DNA of 64,000 nt from CF-167 sp963695195 (GCA_963695195.1 CAVOGE010000007.1:310001-374000), one strand, 5' to 3'; positions 1-9,326 are shown, counted from the stretch's first letter. A program made the numbers and translations. Notes: generated from the letters alone by a model not told the origin.

Positions 1-495
1 CTGACCTACCCGGGAGAGAGCTTCACAAACTCGGTCGAGGACTCCAAGGCGATTCGGACCCAGCCGCGCCCACTGATGCTGGTGGCCAGCTCGGGGATGC
101 TCACCGGCGGCCGGATCATGCACCACCTCAAGGACTTCCTCCCCGATCCGGCCTGCACGCTCCTGTTCATCGGCTACCAGGGCGAGGGGACGCTGGGGAG
201 GCACATCCAGTCGGGCGGTGCAACGGCGCGGGTCGATGGCGAGGAGTACCCGGTTCGTTGCCGCGTGCGATCCATCTCAGGCTTCTCCGCCCATGCCGAC
301 GAGCACGAGCTGCTCGACTGGCTGGGCAATTTCGCACGGGTCGGAGCGTCCGAGGCTCCGAATGGGGAGCCGAAGCGCGTGTTCGTGGTCCACGGTGACC
401 CCGACGCCGCCGAAGCCCTGGCTGCGAAGATCCGTGCTTCGCTTCGGCTGGACGCACATCTCCCGGCCTACCTGGAGACGATTCAGCTGCGCTGA
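1..495 (+). CDS. Beta-CASP metallo-beta-lactamase RNase, C-terminal part
   Basis: The reading frame is open from base 1, so the N-terminus with the HxHxDH metal motif lies outside the window. What remains is the end of the beta-CASP region and the closing lactamase segment: an SSGMLTGGR motif near residues 30-38, then GFSAHAD (a conserved His of the family) and a terminal VHGD, the pattern of the CPSF/RMMBL family of zinc-dependent RNA nucleases. These act on RNA in the cytoplasm. The gene stops 29 bases before the best start of the next gene on the same strand, so co-transcription is possible. The family call is firm; the exact RNA substrate is unknown. Confidence 0.85.
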   Translation: MTYPGESFTNSVEDSKAIRTQPRPLMLVASSGMLTGGRIMHHLKDFLPDPACTLLFIGYQGEGTLGRHIQSGGATARVDGEEYPVRCRVRSISGFSAHADEHELLDWLGNFARVGASEAPNGEPKRVFVVHGDPDAAEALAAKIRASLRLDAHLPAYLETIQLR

Positions 496-524
496 TCTTG
501 CGCGGGATGGCTAGCATGCCGCGC

Positions 525-1364
525 ATGACCGAGCGGCCATTCATCTCGTTCCTGACCGATTTCGGTGCCACCTCAAGCGCGCCGGCCGTCTGCCGGGGAG
601 TGATGCTCGGCATCGCACCGGACGCGCGGCTGGTGGACATCACCCACGCGATTCGACAGTTCGCGGTGCGTGACGGCGCCTTCCTGCTGGCGCGCAGCGT
701 GCCGTACTTCCCGGTGGGCGTGCACGTGGCGGTGGTCGACCCCGGAGTGGGAACCCCCCGTCGTCCTGTCGCGCTGCGCGCGGCGCGCGGCGACCTGTTT
801 GTCGGGCCGGACAATGGGCTGCTGGCACCCGCGGCGGAGGTGCTCGGCGGTATCGTCGAAGCGCGGACGCTGGAGAACCGTGGTCTGTGGCTGCCGGTCG
901 TCTCGAACACGTTCCACGGGCGCGACATCTTCTCGCCGGTCGGAGCCTGGCTGGCCACTGGCACCCCCTTTGCAGAGGTCGGACCGCTCCTCGACCCGGC
1001 CGAGCTCGTCCGGTTCGCGATGCCCGGCGCCACGCTCCGCGACGGCGGCCTGGACACCTCCATCCTGTTCATCGACGCATTTGGGAACTGCCGCCTTGCC
1101 GGAGAGACCGCCGACCTGGCTGCGGCGGCGGGCAACCTGACGAGCGGCCGCATCTTCGACCTCGTCCTCCCAGGCCGCGACGGCCGACCGCCTCGACGCA
1201 CACCGATTCCCTGGGTCTCCACCTTCGGCGAGGTTCCGCCTGGTGCACCGCTTCTCTTCGAGGACGCCGACTACGCCGGCCCCGCCCTGGCGGTCAACCG
1301 GGGGTCGGCCGCGGAGCGATTCGGCCTGAACCTCGATGACGCGGTGCGGCTGGAGCCCACCTGA
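525..1364 (+). CDS. SAM hydroxide adenosyltransferase (DUF62 family)
   Basis: The protein matches the DUF62/chlorinase-fluorinase fold family. It has an N-terminal TDFG, a VVDPGVGT loop, FVGPDNGLL and FHGRDIFSPVGAWLATG, which carries the His of the family's Asp-Arg-His set. Characterised non-halogenating members hydrolyse S-adenosylmethionine to adenosine and methionine. I chose the ATG at 525 because the conserved strand begins just after it; ATG 516, ATG 507 and TTG 498 are in frame and possible. The next gene, a double ECF ATPase, starts 3 bases after the stop, so the two are almost certainly one operon. A link between SAM or adenosine metabolism and the transporter substrate is inferred. 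Confidence 0.85.
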   Translation: MTERPFISFLTDFGATSSAPAVCRGVMLGIAPDARLVDITHAIRQFAVRDGAFLLARSVPYFPVGVHVAVVDPGVGTPRRPVALRAARGDLFVGPDNGLLAPAAEVLGGIVEARTLENRGLWLPVVSNTFHGRDIFSPVGAWLATGTPFAEVGPLLDPAELVRFAMPGATLRDGGLDTSILFIDAFGNCRLAGETADLAAAAGNLTSGRIFDLVLPGRDGRPPRRTPIPWVSTFGEVPPGAPLLFEDADYAGPALAVNRGSAAERFGLNLDDAVRLEPT

Positions 1365-1367
1365 CCG

Positions 1368-3041
1368 ATGCCCGATGCGCCCCTGCTGGAGATCGAATCA
1401 CTCAACTTCCGCTACCGGCGCGCGACGGAACCTGCCCTGAGAGACCTCTCGCTCACCATGCGGGACGGCGAGGTGCTGCTCGTCGCCGGGCCATCGGGCT
1501 GCGGAAAGTCCACGCTTATCCGGGCCATCAACGGCCTGATCCCGCACGCCTACCGCGGGGAGATGAGCGGGCGCGTCCTGGTGGACGGTCGGTCCACGAC
1601 CGACCTCCGGCTCCGCGACCTCGCGCCCCTGATCGGCACGGTGCTGCAGGATCCCCGCAAGCAGCTGGTGGCGTCGACCGTCGTCGGTGAGCTGGCCTTT
1701 GGACCTGAGAACCTCGGCATGCCGCCCGCCGAGATCCGCTCCCGGCTGACTGAGGTCGCGGTGACGACCGGTATCGAGCACCTCATGGGGCGGACCACCG
1801 ACGAGTTGTCCGGCGGGGAGGGCCAGCAGCTTGCGATCGCGGGGGCGCTGATGCTCCGACCGCGCCTGCTGGTGCTCGACGAGCCGCTGGCCAATCTCGA
1901 CCCCGTCGCCGCGCATCGCCTTCTGGCACTCGTGCGCAAGCTGGCCGATGCCGGGACGGCGGTGGTCATCGTCGAGCACCGGATCGAGGACGTCCTGGAC
2001 GCGCGCCCCGACCGGGTGCTCTACCTGGATGGCGGTGCCACAAAGTACCTGGGGTCGCTGAAGGGCTTCCTCCAGGTCGCGGACCCGACTCGGGTGAAGG
2101 TGCCGTTCACTGTGACGCTGGAGCGGGCGCGAGCAGGCCACCTTGCGCCGGCGACCGGATCCTTGCGGGGCGAATCCCGGGTCGATGACACGCCCGCACG
2201 CCTCGAGTGGCGGGGGGTGAGCGCGGCCTACGATGACCGAGAAGTGCTCCATGGCGTCAGCGCGGCGCTCGGTCGGAACGAAGTCGTCGCCGTGCTGGGT
2301 CCGAATGGATCGGGAAAGACGACCCTCTTCAAGTCGGCGATCGGGCTCGTCCACCCGACCGCCGGGATGATGCTCGTCGACGGCTCCTCCACGGAGGGAC
2401 GGGGAGTCGCCGACCTGGCGCTGATCTTCGGGTACGTCTTCCAGAACCCCTCGCAGATGCTCTTTGCCGGGACCGTACGCGACGAGATCCTGTTCGGCCC
2501 ACGCAACATGGGACGAGACGAGGCGCGATTCGACGCGGTCGTAGCATCGGCCCTCGAGCGCGTGAATCTCGCCGACGAGCACGAGATCGAGTCGCGACCG
2601 CCGATGACCCTGTCATTCGGCCAGCAGAAGAGGCTCGCCATCGCGGTTGCGCTGGGGCTGGAGCCGCGCACTTTGGTGCTTGACGAGCCGTCCGCGGGGC
2701 AGGACTATCGGAGCGCATCGGCGTTCATGCGGGAGGTTGAGAGGATCGACGGACTCGAGAGCGTCTACTTCGTCACTCATGACGCGGACCTGGCGCTCGC
2801 CCATGCCGATCGGATCCTTCTCATGCGCGACGGCCGGATCGTGGCCGATGGCGCGCCACTCGAAGTGATCGCGGATCGAGCGCGCTGGACCGCGTGCAAC
2901 ATGCGCTACACCTCCCTGATGGAGGCGAACGCAACGCACGGGGACCGGACCGGACGGTTCATGACAGCAGAGGAACTCGGCGATTGGATCGTCTCGGGGC
3001 CGGGCGCACTGGAGGGGGGTATCGGTCAGACGCCCGAATGA
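1368..3041 (+). CDS. ECF transporter energizing ATPase, two fused ATPase domains (EcfA1-EcfA2 type)
   Basis: This 557-residue protein contains two ABC ATPase domains in tandem. The first has Walker A GPSGCGKST near residue 41, signature LSGGEGQQ and Walker B LLVLDEPLANLD. The second has Walker A GPNGSGKTT near residue 309, signature LSFGQQKR and LVLDEPSAGQD. Q-loop motifs (VLQDP, VFQNP) are typical of energy-coupling factor ATPases, and fused EcfA pairs are common. It hydrolyses ATP on the cytoplasmic face to drive uptake with the EcfT and S subunits encoded directly downstream. Its ATG lies 3 bases after the adenosyltransferase stop codon. Confidence 0.93.
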   Translation: MPDAPLLEIESLNFRYRRATEPALRDLSLTMRDGEVLLVAGPSGCGKSTLIRAINGLIPHAYRGEMSGRVLVDGRSTTDLRLRDLAPLIGTVLQDPRKQLVASTVVGELAFGPENLGMPPAEIRSRLTEVAVTTGIEHLMGRTTDELSGGEGQQLAIAGALMLRPRLLVLDEPLANLDPVAAHRLLALVRKLADAGTAVVIVEHRIEDVLDARPDRVLYLDGGATKYLGSLKGFLQVADPTRVKVPFTVTLERARAGHLAPATGSLRGESRVDDTPARLEWRGVSAAYDDREVLHGVSAALGRNEVVAVLGPNGSGKTTLFKSAIGLVHPTAGMMLVDGSSTEGRGVADLALIFGYVFQNPSQMLFAGTVRDEILFGPRNMGRDEARFDAVVASALERVNLADEHEIESRPPMTLSFGQQKRLAIAVALGLEPRTLVLDEPSAGQDYRSASAFMREVERIDGLESVYFVTHDADLALAHADRILLMRDGRIVADGAPLEVIADRARWTACNMRYTSLMEANATHGDRTGRFMTAEELGDWIVSGPGALEGGIGQTPE

Positions 3042-3071
3042 GCGTCGCCTTGAGGGAGGCACCGGAGACCT

Positions 3072-3650
3072 ATGAACAGCATGAGCAGCTCACAGTCGGA
3101 CGGCACCTGGTCGATCACGACCCGGGTGATCGTGTACGCCGCGATCGGGGCGGCACTCTACGCAGTCTTCAACTGGACCACGTTCGCGATCCAGATCCCT
3201 GGGACGCAGAACGTGAGCATTCGTCCCCAATTCGGCCTGGTGACGTTCTTCGGATTTGCGTTCGGGCCGGTGGCCGGCTTCCTGGTCGGCTTTGTCGGGA
3301 ACACCGTGGGAGATCAGCTGGCTTACGGAAGCGCCTTTGGGTCCTGGTGGTGGAGCGTCGCCAACGGTCTGGCTGGACTGGTTGCGGGCCTCTTCCCCGT
3401 CTGGATGGCAAGCCGCATGACGAGCCTGAGCAGCCGGGCGACGACAGCCGCGGTCGCCGGTGTGGTGGGGACTGTCGTCGGTTTCCTCTTCATCTGGATC
3501 GAGCTGATCATCCAGCCGGAGCTCGGCTTCAATACGATCCTGACCGGCGAGTACATCCCGACCGTGGTGGGGAACTCAATCGCCGCAGCGATCGTGACGC
3601 CGATCCTGATCTACGCCTGGGAGCCCCTGCGCGAGCAGCTCGGGCGCTGA
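3072..3650 (+). CDS. ECF transporter substrate-binding membrane S component
   Basis: A 192-residue hydrophobic protein with about five to six membrane segments. An early IRPQFGLVTFFGFAFGPVAG stretch is followed by GFVGNTVGD, the arrangement typical of ECF S components, which bind the vitamin or micronutrient. It sits between the fused ATPase and EcfT, completing the transporter. A GGAG at about 3063 gives a plausible ribosome site for ATG 3072. The substrate cannot be read from the sequence. Its operon partner, a SAM hydroxide adenosyltransferase, points weakly to an adenosine-, methionine- or SAM-related compound. Confidence 0.85.
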   Translation: MNSMSSSQSDGTWSITTRVIVYAAIGAALYAVFNWTTFAIQIPGTQNVSIRPQFGLVTFFGFAFGPVAGFLVGFVGNTVGDQLAYGSAFGSWWWSVANGLAGLVAGLFPVWMASRMTSLSSRATTAAVAGVVGTVVGFLFIWIELIIQPELGFNTILTGEYIPTVVGNSIAAAIVTPILIYAWEPLREQLGR

Positions 3651-3673
3651 CGCCGGCCGCGGCCGGCTGACCG

Positions 3674-4519
3674 ATGCGGGCCGCGTTCCGTTACCTCGGA
3701 CGGGGGTCCTGGCTTTCACGCCGGGACCCCCGCGTCCTGATCCTCGTGCCGCTGCTGCTCGTGATCGGCGGCAGCCAGATGCGCGACGCCCGGCAACTGG
3801 CCATCCTCCTTCTCCTTGCGCTCGGCTATTACTCGCTGGCGCGCATCCCGTGGCGATCGGTGCGGGTCCAGTGGACCTATCTGCTGGGCGTCATTGGGGT
3901 CTTTGCGCTCTTCAACGCCCTGATCACCGGCGGCCGCGCTGGGACCTTCATCGACGGTCCGACGCATGTGTTGCTCACGATTCCTCCGTTCGGCGCCGAG
4001 CTGACAGCCGAGGGCATCAGCCTGGCCGTGAGCCAGTGGCTCCGGTACGCCACGTACGCGGCGGTAGGCTTCCCGGTGGCGTACGCCCTCGCCCCGGGCG
4101 ACCTTGCCATCGCCCTGCGCCGCCTGTGGGTCGGTGACCGTATCGCGGTGATGGTCGAACTGACGGTCCGCTTCATCCCGACCCTCGCCGCGGAATTCGG
4201 CGAGACGGTTGACGCGCAGCGCGTTCGTGGATACGACCCGACCGCCCGCGGAGGTGGTCCTATCACTCGCCTGCGGCGCATGGCTCCCATCCTCGTGCCG
4301 GTAACCGTCGGCTCGATCGCCGGGGCGGAGGACACCATCGACGCCATGGACCTGCGCGGCTTCGGCGTGGGCCGGCGCACCTGGGCACGTGAGCTCCGCT
4401 TCGGACGGGCGGACTGGCTGGTGGTGGGCGCGGTCATGGCGATCGTCGGACTGGCCACCTACCTCAATCTCAGCGGCCAGTCGCAGCATTACCTGCTGCC
4501 GTTCCTTGTGCGGGGCTGA
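3674..4519 (+). CDS. ECF transporter transmembrane component EcfT
   Basis: A 281-residue membrane protein with four to five N-terminal membrane helices and a cytoplasmic helical section containing QRVRGYDP and MDLRGFGVG. These are the two Arg-Gly coupling motifs by which EcfT docks on the ATPase dimer. The C-terminal segment is a final membrane helix. It follows the S component by 23 bases and is the last gene of the operon. With its neighbours it forms a dedicated ECF importer rather than a lone shared EcfT. Confidence 0.9.
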   Translation: MRAAFRYLGRGSWLSRRDPRVLILVPLLLVIGGSQMRDARQLAILLLLALGYYSLARIPWRSVRVQWTYLLGVIGVFALFNALITGGRAGTFIDGPTHVLLTIPPFGAELTAEGISLAVSQWLRYATYAAVGFPVAYALAPGDLAIALRRLWVGDRIAVMVELTVRFIPTLAAEFGETVDAQRVRGYDPTARGGGPITRLRRMAPILVPVTVGSIAGAEDTIDAMDLRGFGVGRRTWARELRFGRADWLVVGAVMAIVGLATYLNLSGQSQHYLLPFLVRG

Positions 4520-4553
4520 TCGGCCGATTCCAACGCTCAACGGGTGACCCGAT

Positions 4554-4604
4554 TGTGGACAGGCCGTGGACAACTCCGGGTCGAACCCAGAAAGTCGTGG
4601 ACAA
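4554..4604. promoter_or_regulatory. Cluster of three DnaA-box-like nonamers
   Basis: Three copies of a TGTGGACAA-like word lie in one orientation: TGTGGACAG at 4554-4562, CGTGGACAA at 4565-4573 and CGTGGACAA at 4596-4604. The complementary form TTGTCCACA is the DnaA box used by GC-rich bacteria such as Streptomyces. A weaker opposite half (TTGTCC) follows at 4645. Spacings of 11 and 31 bp are near whole helical turns. The surrounding 215 bp between ecfT and lhr holds no gene. DnaA binding is inference; no dnaA, dnaN or AT-rich unwinding element is nearby. Confidence 0.4.
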
Positions 4605-4690
4605 CCCCCCTAGCCAGGCCGTCGGGCACCCCCTATAGTTCTGGTTGTCCCGGAGGAGCCGGGCCACGGACCTGAGATTGCATCAAGGGG

Positions 4691-4729
4691 TCGGGGCGAG
4701 GTTCCTTCGGGACACTTCGTGTGCCCCGA
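4691..4729 (-). terminator. Branched hairpin just past the lhr stop codon
   Basis: TCGGGGC (4691-4697) pairs with GCCCCGA (4723-4729) and encloses two small stem-loops: TCC-TTCG-GGA and ACAC-TTC-GTGT. It lies 5 bases beyond the lhr stop, so a terminator or 3' end stabiliser is the likely role. There is no U tract, so Rho-independent activity is uncertain. A TATAGT box at 4634-4639 on the plus strand leaves open a short structured RNA. Confidence 0.4.
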
Positions 4730-4733
4730 AAGC

Positions 4734-7700
4734 TCAGGGACGGAGCAGCCACGACCGATACGACGGCCGGAAGCCCAACCCCCGCAGGCGGTCCGCCAGC
4801 GGTGAATCCCCCGGCGGGATGCGATCGACTCGCTCGAGGCGCATCTCCTTCATCGGTCCTCCGGGTGCCACCAGGCGTGGAAGCGCGGCCAGCGCAGCCT
4901 CGCCAATCTCCTCGTCGGCCAGCGCCGGCAGCGTCAGCAAACCCCTACCGGCTCGTTCCACGTACAGCACCAGCAGGCCGTCGACCAGCACCACGTACGC
5001 ACCCGGCACGCGCGCAAGCGGCAGCCGCGCCGCATCCGCGTCGTGCGGCCACGGCAGCACGGCCCCGTACGGCTGGGCCGGGTCGGCGGCAGCCAGGATA
5101 TGGGCGCCGCGGTGGCCGTCAGAATCCCGCTCGCGCTCGGCACGGAGCCGATCGACCGCCCCGGGCAGCGCGAACTGCGCACCACCCAGGCCGGCCACGA
5201 AGTAGCCGCGCCGTGCGCGGCCGGCCTCCTCCATGGCCCGCAGCACCGGGTAGACGCCGGCGAAGCCGCCCGCGATGCCCTCGGAGAGCGCCGCCTCGCG
5301 GGTGACCACCCCGTGGCGGTCGAGGAGTGCCAGCGCCTGGGCGTGGCTTCGTTCAGTCGGCGCGCGACCTCCGCCGACCAGATCGGCGACCAGCGACCAG
5401 CGGCCGGCAGCGCGGGGAGGACCCGTGCCGGAAGGCCGACCGGGCCGGGTCGCGCGCGATCGCGAGCGGGGGAGCCGCATGGCACGCAGTGCGGTGAAGG
5501 TGTCGTTGGTGACCTCGCCGGCCCATACCAGGTCCCACAGCGCGTCGAGCAGATCGCTCTCGTTGGCCGCCTCGCGGACGCCCGCGCGAAGCGGACCAAA
5601 GAAGGTCGCGCCGCGCTGCTCCAGGTGGAGGCGGATGGCCGCGTGAATCGGTCCAGACGGAGGATCGCCCGCCTCGAAGGCGCCCGTCGAGGCGAGCAGT
5701 TCGGCGCGATCCCGGCGGAAGATGGCCACGCGCCCGTCGTCCCGGCCGATCGGTCCGCGCCCGACCCACACGACCTCGCCGGCGGCACCCAGCTCGTCGA
5801 GGAGGCGCGGCGCGTAGTCTCGGATGCGGGCGGACAGCACGTCGCGCTCGAGGATCGAGGCCGGAATCGGATATCCCTCGAGCTGCGTCACGACCTCGAA
5901 CAGGCGACCGGCACCGCCGGCGGTCGAGCCGATGCCCTGCCATGCCGGCAGGAACCTGGCAAGCGCCTCCGGGCCGACCGGCTCCACCTCCCGGCGCAGC
6001 CGAGCCAGGGAGCGGCGGCGTAGCGACTTGAGGATCTCGGAGTCGGCGAATTCGTGCTCGGCGCCACCGGGCCGGAAGGCCCCTTCGATCAGCGATCCGG
6101 CGCCGACCAGCGAGCGAAGGTGCGCCTCGACGCCGTGGACCGCGATCCTCCACCGGGCGGCTGGAGCTGCCGCGGTGAAGGGTGCGTGGGTGCGAGCCCA
6201 GCGCAGCAGCAGGGCGTCGAGTGGCGGTGGACCGTCCGTGGCAGTCACGAGCCAGGCGTCGGCGACACCGTCTGGAGGGCTGACCCCCAGGGCATCCCGG
6301 TAGCGAGCCACGTCCTCGATGGCGATCCAGCGCTCCTCCCCACCGATCCGCGCCGGCACGGCGCGACGCTGCCGTTGCAGGAGGCGCAGCGCATCGGCGG
6401 GATCCGGCACGTCGCAGCGCGCGGCGACCTCGTGCTCGGCCAGGTCGCCGAGTCTCCGGAGCAGGTCGTGGATCCCGTCGACCGTGCGTACCCGTCGCCC
6501 ACCGGTCAGCGCCTGCAGCTCCAACTCGAGATCCCCGGCGGCGGCCGCGTCCAGCAGCTCGCGCAGCTCGTCGGTGCCGAGCAGCTCGGCGAGCAGTTCG
6601 CGATCGAGGGCGAGCGCCTGCGCACGCCGCTCGGCGAGCGGAGCGTCGCCCTCGTACATGTAGGTGCCCACGTAGTCGAACAGCAGGCTCGAGGCGAACG
6701 GGGAGGCGGACCGGGTCTCGACGCTCACCACGCGGATCGTGCGGGCGGCAACACCAGCCAGCAGCTCCCGCAGGGCGGGGAGGTCGAAGACGTCGCGCAG
6801 GATCTCGCGATGCGTCTCGAGGATGATCGGGAACGAGCCGTATCGGCTGGCCACCGCCAGGAGGTCCGATGATCGCTGGCGCTGCATCCAGAGCGGCGTC
6901 CGCTGACCGGGGCGCCTCCGCGGCAGCAGCAGGGCACGCGCCGCGTTCTCCCGGAAGCGCGCAGCGAAGATGGCCGATCCGCCCAGGGCGTCGGTGACCC
7001 GCTGCTCGATCTCGCCTGGCTCGAACAGGAACAGGTCCTCCGGCGGTGCCTCGGTCGCCTCGGGGAGGCGCAGCGCGATCCCGTCATCGGTCCAGAGCGC
7101 CTGCCCGGCCTGGCCGTCCGCGGCCAGTCGCGCCTCGATGGCCATCGCCCACGGGGCGTGAACCCGGCCGCCGAAGGGGGTGAGCAGGCAGGCCCGCCAG
7201 TCGCCGAGCTCGTCGCGGAACCGCTCGATGACGATCTGGCGGTCGGTCGGCAGGGCCCCGGTCGCCTCCCGCTGATCGGCGAGGTAGGCGAGCAGGTTGC
7301 GGGTGGCGCGCTCGTCGAGCGCGTGATCGGTGCGAAGCCGCTCCTCCGCCTTCGCCGGCGAGAGCCCGTCCATCTCCCGCAGGAAGGCGCCGATGGCGCG
7401 GCCAAGCTCGACCGGGCGCCCGACGCCGTCGCCCTTCCAGAACGGCATCTTGCCCGGCTCGCCGGGGGCGGGCGTGACGATCACCCGGTCGGCGCGGATC
7501 TCCTCGATGCGCCATGACGAGGCGCCGAGCAGGAAGACCTCGCCGACACGACTCTCGTAGACCATCTCCTCGTCGAGCTCACCGACGCGGCGGCCCTTTC
7601 CGCCAGAAGCGCCCTCCTCCCCGGCCAGGAAGACGCCGAACAGCCCCCGATCGGGGATCGTCCCGCCGGAGGTGACCGCCAGCACCCGGGCGTCGTTGCG

Positions 7701-9173
7701 GCTCTGGATCGTATCGGCCACGCGGTCCCAGACGACACGCGGCCGGAGCTCGGCGAATTCGTCCGACGGATAGCGCCCGGAGAGCATGTCGAGCACCCCC
7801 TCCAGCTGAGCACGCGAGAGGTCGCGGAACGGATCCGCCCGCGTGACCAGCGCGTGGAGCGCGTCCACCGTCCAGATGTCCATGGCGCCCGCTGCGACGA
7901 TCTGCTGGGCGAGCACGTCGAGTGGGTTTCGCGGCACGCGGGTCTCCTCGATCGCCCCGTCGAGCATGCGACGCACCACAACCGCCGCCTCGAGCAGATC
8001 GCCGCGGTACTTGGGGAAGATCTTGCCGGTCGACGCTTCGCCGACCTGGTGTCCCGCGCGGCCGATCCGCTGCAGCCCGGCCGCCACCGACGGCGGCGCC
8101 TCGATCTGGATCACCAGGTCGATCGCCCCCATGTCGATCCCCAACTCCAGGCTCGATGTCGCGATCAGCGCCGGCAGCCGCCCCGCCTTCAGCTCCTCCT
8201 CGATCTGCAGCCGCTGTTCGCGGGCGATGCTGCCGTGGTGCGCCCGAACCAGCTCCTCGCCGGCCAGCTCGTTGAGACGCGCCGCAAGTCGCTCGGCAAG
8301 GCGGCGCGAGTTGACGAAGACCAGGGTCGACCGATGCGCCCGGATCAGCTCGAGCAGTCGCGGATGGATCGACGGCCAGATGGAGTGGCGCTCGACCGGT
8401 CCGGCCGACGCGTCCGCCTCGTCGCCGGGACGGCTCATATCCTCGATCGGCACGATCACCTCGAGGTCGAGCGCCTTGCGCGACCCGGCGTCGACGATCT
8501 CGACCGATCGCCCGACGCCACCCAGGAACCCGGCGATCGCCAAGAGCGGGCGCTGCGTGGCGGAAAGGCCGATCCGCTGCGGATCCGCATCGGTCAGGGC
8601 AGACAGGCGTTCGAGCGAGAGCGCCAGATGCGAACCTCGTTTCGTGCCGGCCAGCGCGTGGACCTCGTCGATGATCACGTGCTCGACACCGCGCAGCGCC
8701 TCCCGAGCCTGGCTGGTGAGCAGCAGGTAGAGGCTCTCCGGAGTGGTGACCAGGATCTCCGGCGGATCCTTGACCAGCTGTCGCCGCGCGTCCGCGGGAG
8801 TGTCACCGGTGCGCGACGCGACGCGCACCTCCGGCAGCTCCAGTCCGAGCCGCTCGGCTGTCCGCCGAATCCCGGCCAGGGGTGCACGGAGATTGCGCTC
8901 GACGTCGTACGTCAGCGCCTTCAGTGGCGAGACGTACAGGACCCGCAGGCGCCGCTCGCGCGGGCGAGGCGGCGACGGAGCATGGAGGCGATCAAGGCAC
9001 CACAGGAAGGCGGCCAGGGTCTTGCCGCTGCCGGTCGGCGCGTGGAGGAGTGTGTGGCTGCCGGCCGCGATCGGCGGCCAGCCCAGGACCTGCGCAGCCG
9101 TCGGGTGGGCGAATGCCTCGCCGAACCAGGCGCGGGTGGGTGCGGAGAAGACGGGTGAGCGGGTCGGCGACAC
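4734..9173 (-). CDS. lhr: Large Lhr-family ATP-dependent DNA/RNA helicase
   Basis: A 1479-residue superfamily 2 helicase, close to the usual length of about 1500 for Lhr-L. Residues 45-52 (APTGSGKT) are Walker A, followed by a DEVH box in IIDEVHALAGTKRG, an SATQ motif III and a helicase C domain ending in QRIGRAGHQ. The rest is the long Lhr C-terminal region with winged-helix and Lhr-specific domains, often involved in uracil-DNA processing or repair. It starts at GTG 9173; the frame is closed a few codons upstream. A TAGACT box at 9196-9201 gives a leader of about 15 nt. It is monocistronic, between two terminator-like hairpins. Confidence 0.95.
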   Translation of the reverse strand: MSPTRSPVFSAPTRAWFGEAFAHPTAAQVLGWPPIAAGSHTLLHAPTGSGKTLAAFLWCLDRLHAPSPPRPRERRLRVLYVSPLKALTYDVERNLRAPLAGIRRTAERLGLELPEVRVASRTGDTPADARRQLVKDPPEILVTTPESLYLLLTSQAREALRGVEHVIIDEVHALAGTKRGSHLALSLERLSALTDADPQRIGLSATQRPLLAIAGFLGGVGRSVEIVDAGSRKALDLEVIVPIEDMSRPGDEADASAGPVERHSIWPSIHPRLLELIRAHRSTLVFVNSRRLAERLAARLNELAGEELVRAHHGSIAREQRLQIEEELKAGRLPALIATSSLELGIDMGAIDLVIQIEAPPSVAAGLQRIGRAGHQVGEASTGKIFPKYRGDLLEAAVVVRRMLDGAIEETRVPRNPLDVLAQQIVAAGAMDIWTVDALHALVTRADPFRDLSRAQLEGVLDMLSGRYPSDEFAELRPRVVWDRVADTIQSRNDARVLAVTSGGTIPDRGLFGVFLAGEEGASGGKGRRVGELDEEMVYESRVGEVFLLGASSWRIEEIRADRVIVTPAPGEPGKMPFWKGDGVGRPVELGRAIGAFLREMDGLSPAKAEERLRTDHALDERATRNLLAYLADQREATGALPTDRQIVIERFRDELGDWRACLLTPFGGRVHAPWAMAIEARLAADGQAGQALWTDDGIALRLPEATEAPPEDLFLFEPGEIEQRVTDALGGSAIFAARFRENAARALLLPRRRPGQRTPLWMQRQRSSDLLAVASRYGSFPIILETHREILRDVFDLPALRELLAGVAARTIRVVSVETRSASPFASSLLFDYVGTYMYEGDAPLAERRAQALALDRELLAELLGTDELRELLDAAAAGDLELELQALTGGRRVRTVDGIHDLLRRLGDLAEHEVAARCDVPDPADALRLLQRQRRAVPARIGGEERWIAIEDVARYRDALGVSPPDGVADAWLVTATDGPPPLDALLLRWARTHAPFTAAAPAARWRIAVHGVEAHLRSLVGAGSLIEGAFRPGGAEHEFADSEILKSLRRRSLARLRREVEPVGPEALARFLPAWQGIGSTAGGAGRLFEVVTQLEGYPIPASILERDVLSARIRDYAPRLLDELGAAGEVVWVGRGPIGRDDGRVAIFRRDRAELLASTGAFEAGDPPSGPIHAAIRLHLEQRGATFFGPLRAGVREAANESDLLDALWDLVWAGEVTNDTFTALRAMRLPRSRSRATRPGRPSGTGPPRAAGRWSLVADLVGGGRAPTERSHAQALALLDRHGVVTREAALSEGIAGGFAGVYPVLRAMEEAGRARRGYFVAGLGGAQFALPGAVDRLRAERERDSDGHRGAHILAAADPAQPYGAVLPWPHDADAARLPLARVPGAYVVLVDGLLVLYVERAGRGLLTLPALADEEIGEAALAALPRLVAPGGPMKEMRLERVDRIPPGDSPLADRLRGLGFRPSYRSWLLRP

Positions 9174-9246
9174 GGGACTTCGGCACGATCAGCGCAGTCT
9201 AGCAAGACCGGGCGCAATCAGAACACGCGTTCGGTTTGGGGAAGTA

Positions 9247-9280
9247 CGAGGACCGGACCCATCGCTGGACCCGGTCCTCG
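9247..9280 (-). terminator. Terminator hairpin downstream of the NirK-like gene
   Basis: A perfect 10-bp inverted repeat, CGAGGACCGG at 9247-9256 and CCGGTCCTCG at 9271-9280, with a 14-base loop. It lies 47 bases past the stop of the copper enzyme gene (minus strand). There is no clear U tract, as is common in GC-rich genomes. Confidence 0.55.
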
Positions 9281-9326
9281 CGGTGCGCGGCGGCTCCGAG
9301 CTTCCGCCGCGCGGCTCATCCGGCGA

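Noticed and set aside
167..1222. A 351-codon minus-strand frame over the start of the window
   Set aside because: Ser/Arg-rich shadow of the RNase and adenosyltransferase genes, with no recognisable motif.
4554..4604. Chromosome replication origin
   Set aside because: Only three box-like words, with no AT-rich unwinding element and no dnaA, dnaN, gyrB or parAB nearby.
4640..4733. Small SRP RNA, RNase P RNA or tmRNA
   Set aside because: The stem-loops before the lhr end lack the conserved motifs of these RNAs and fit a transcript-end structure better.
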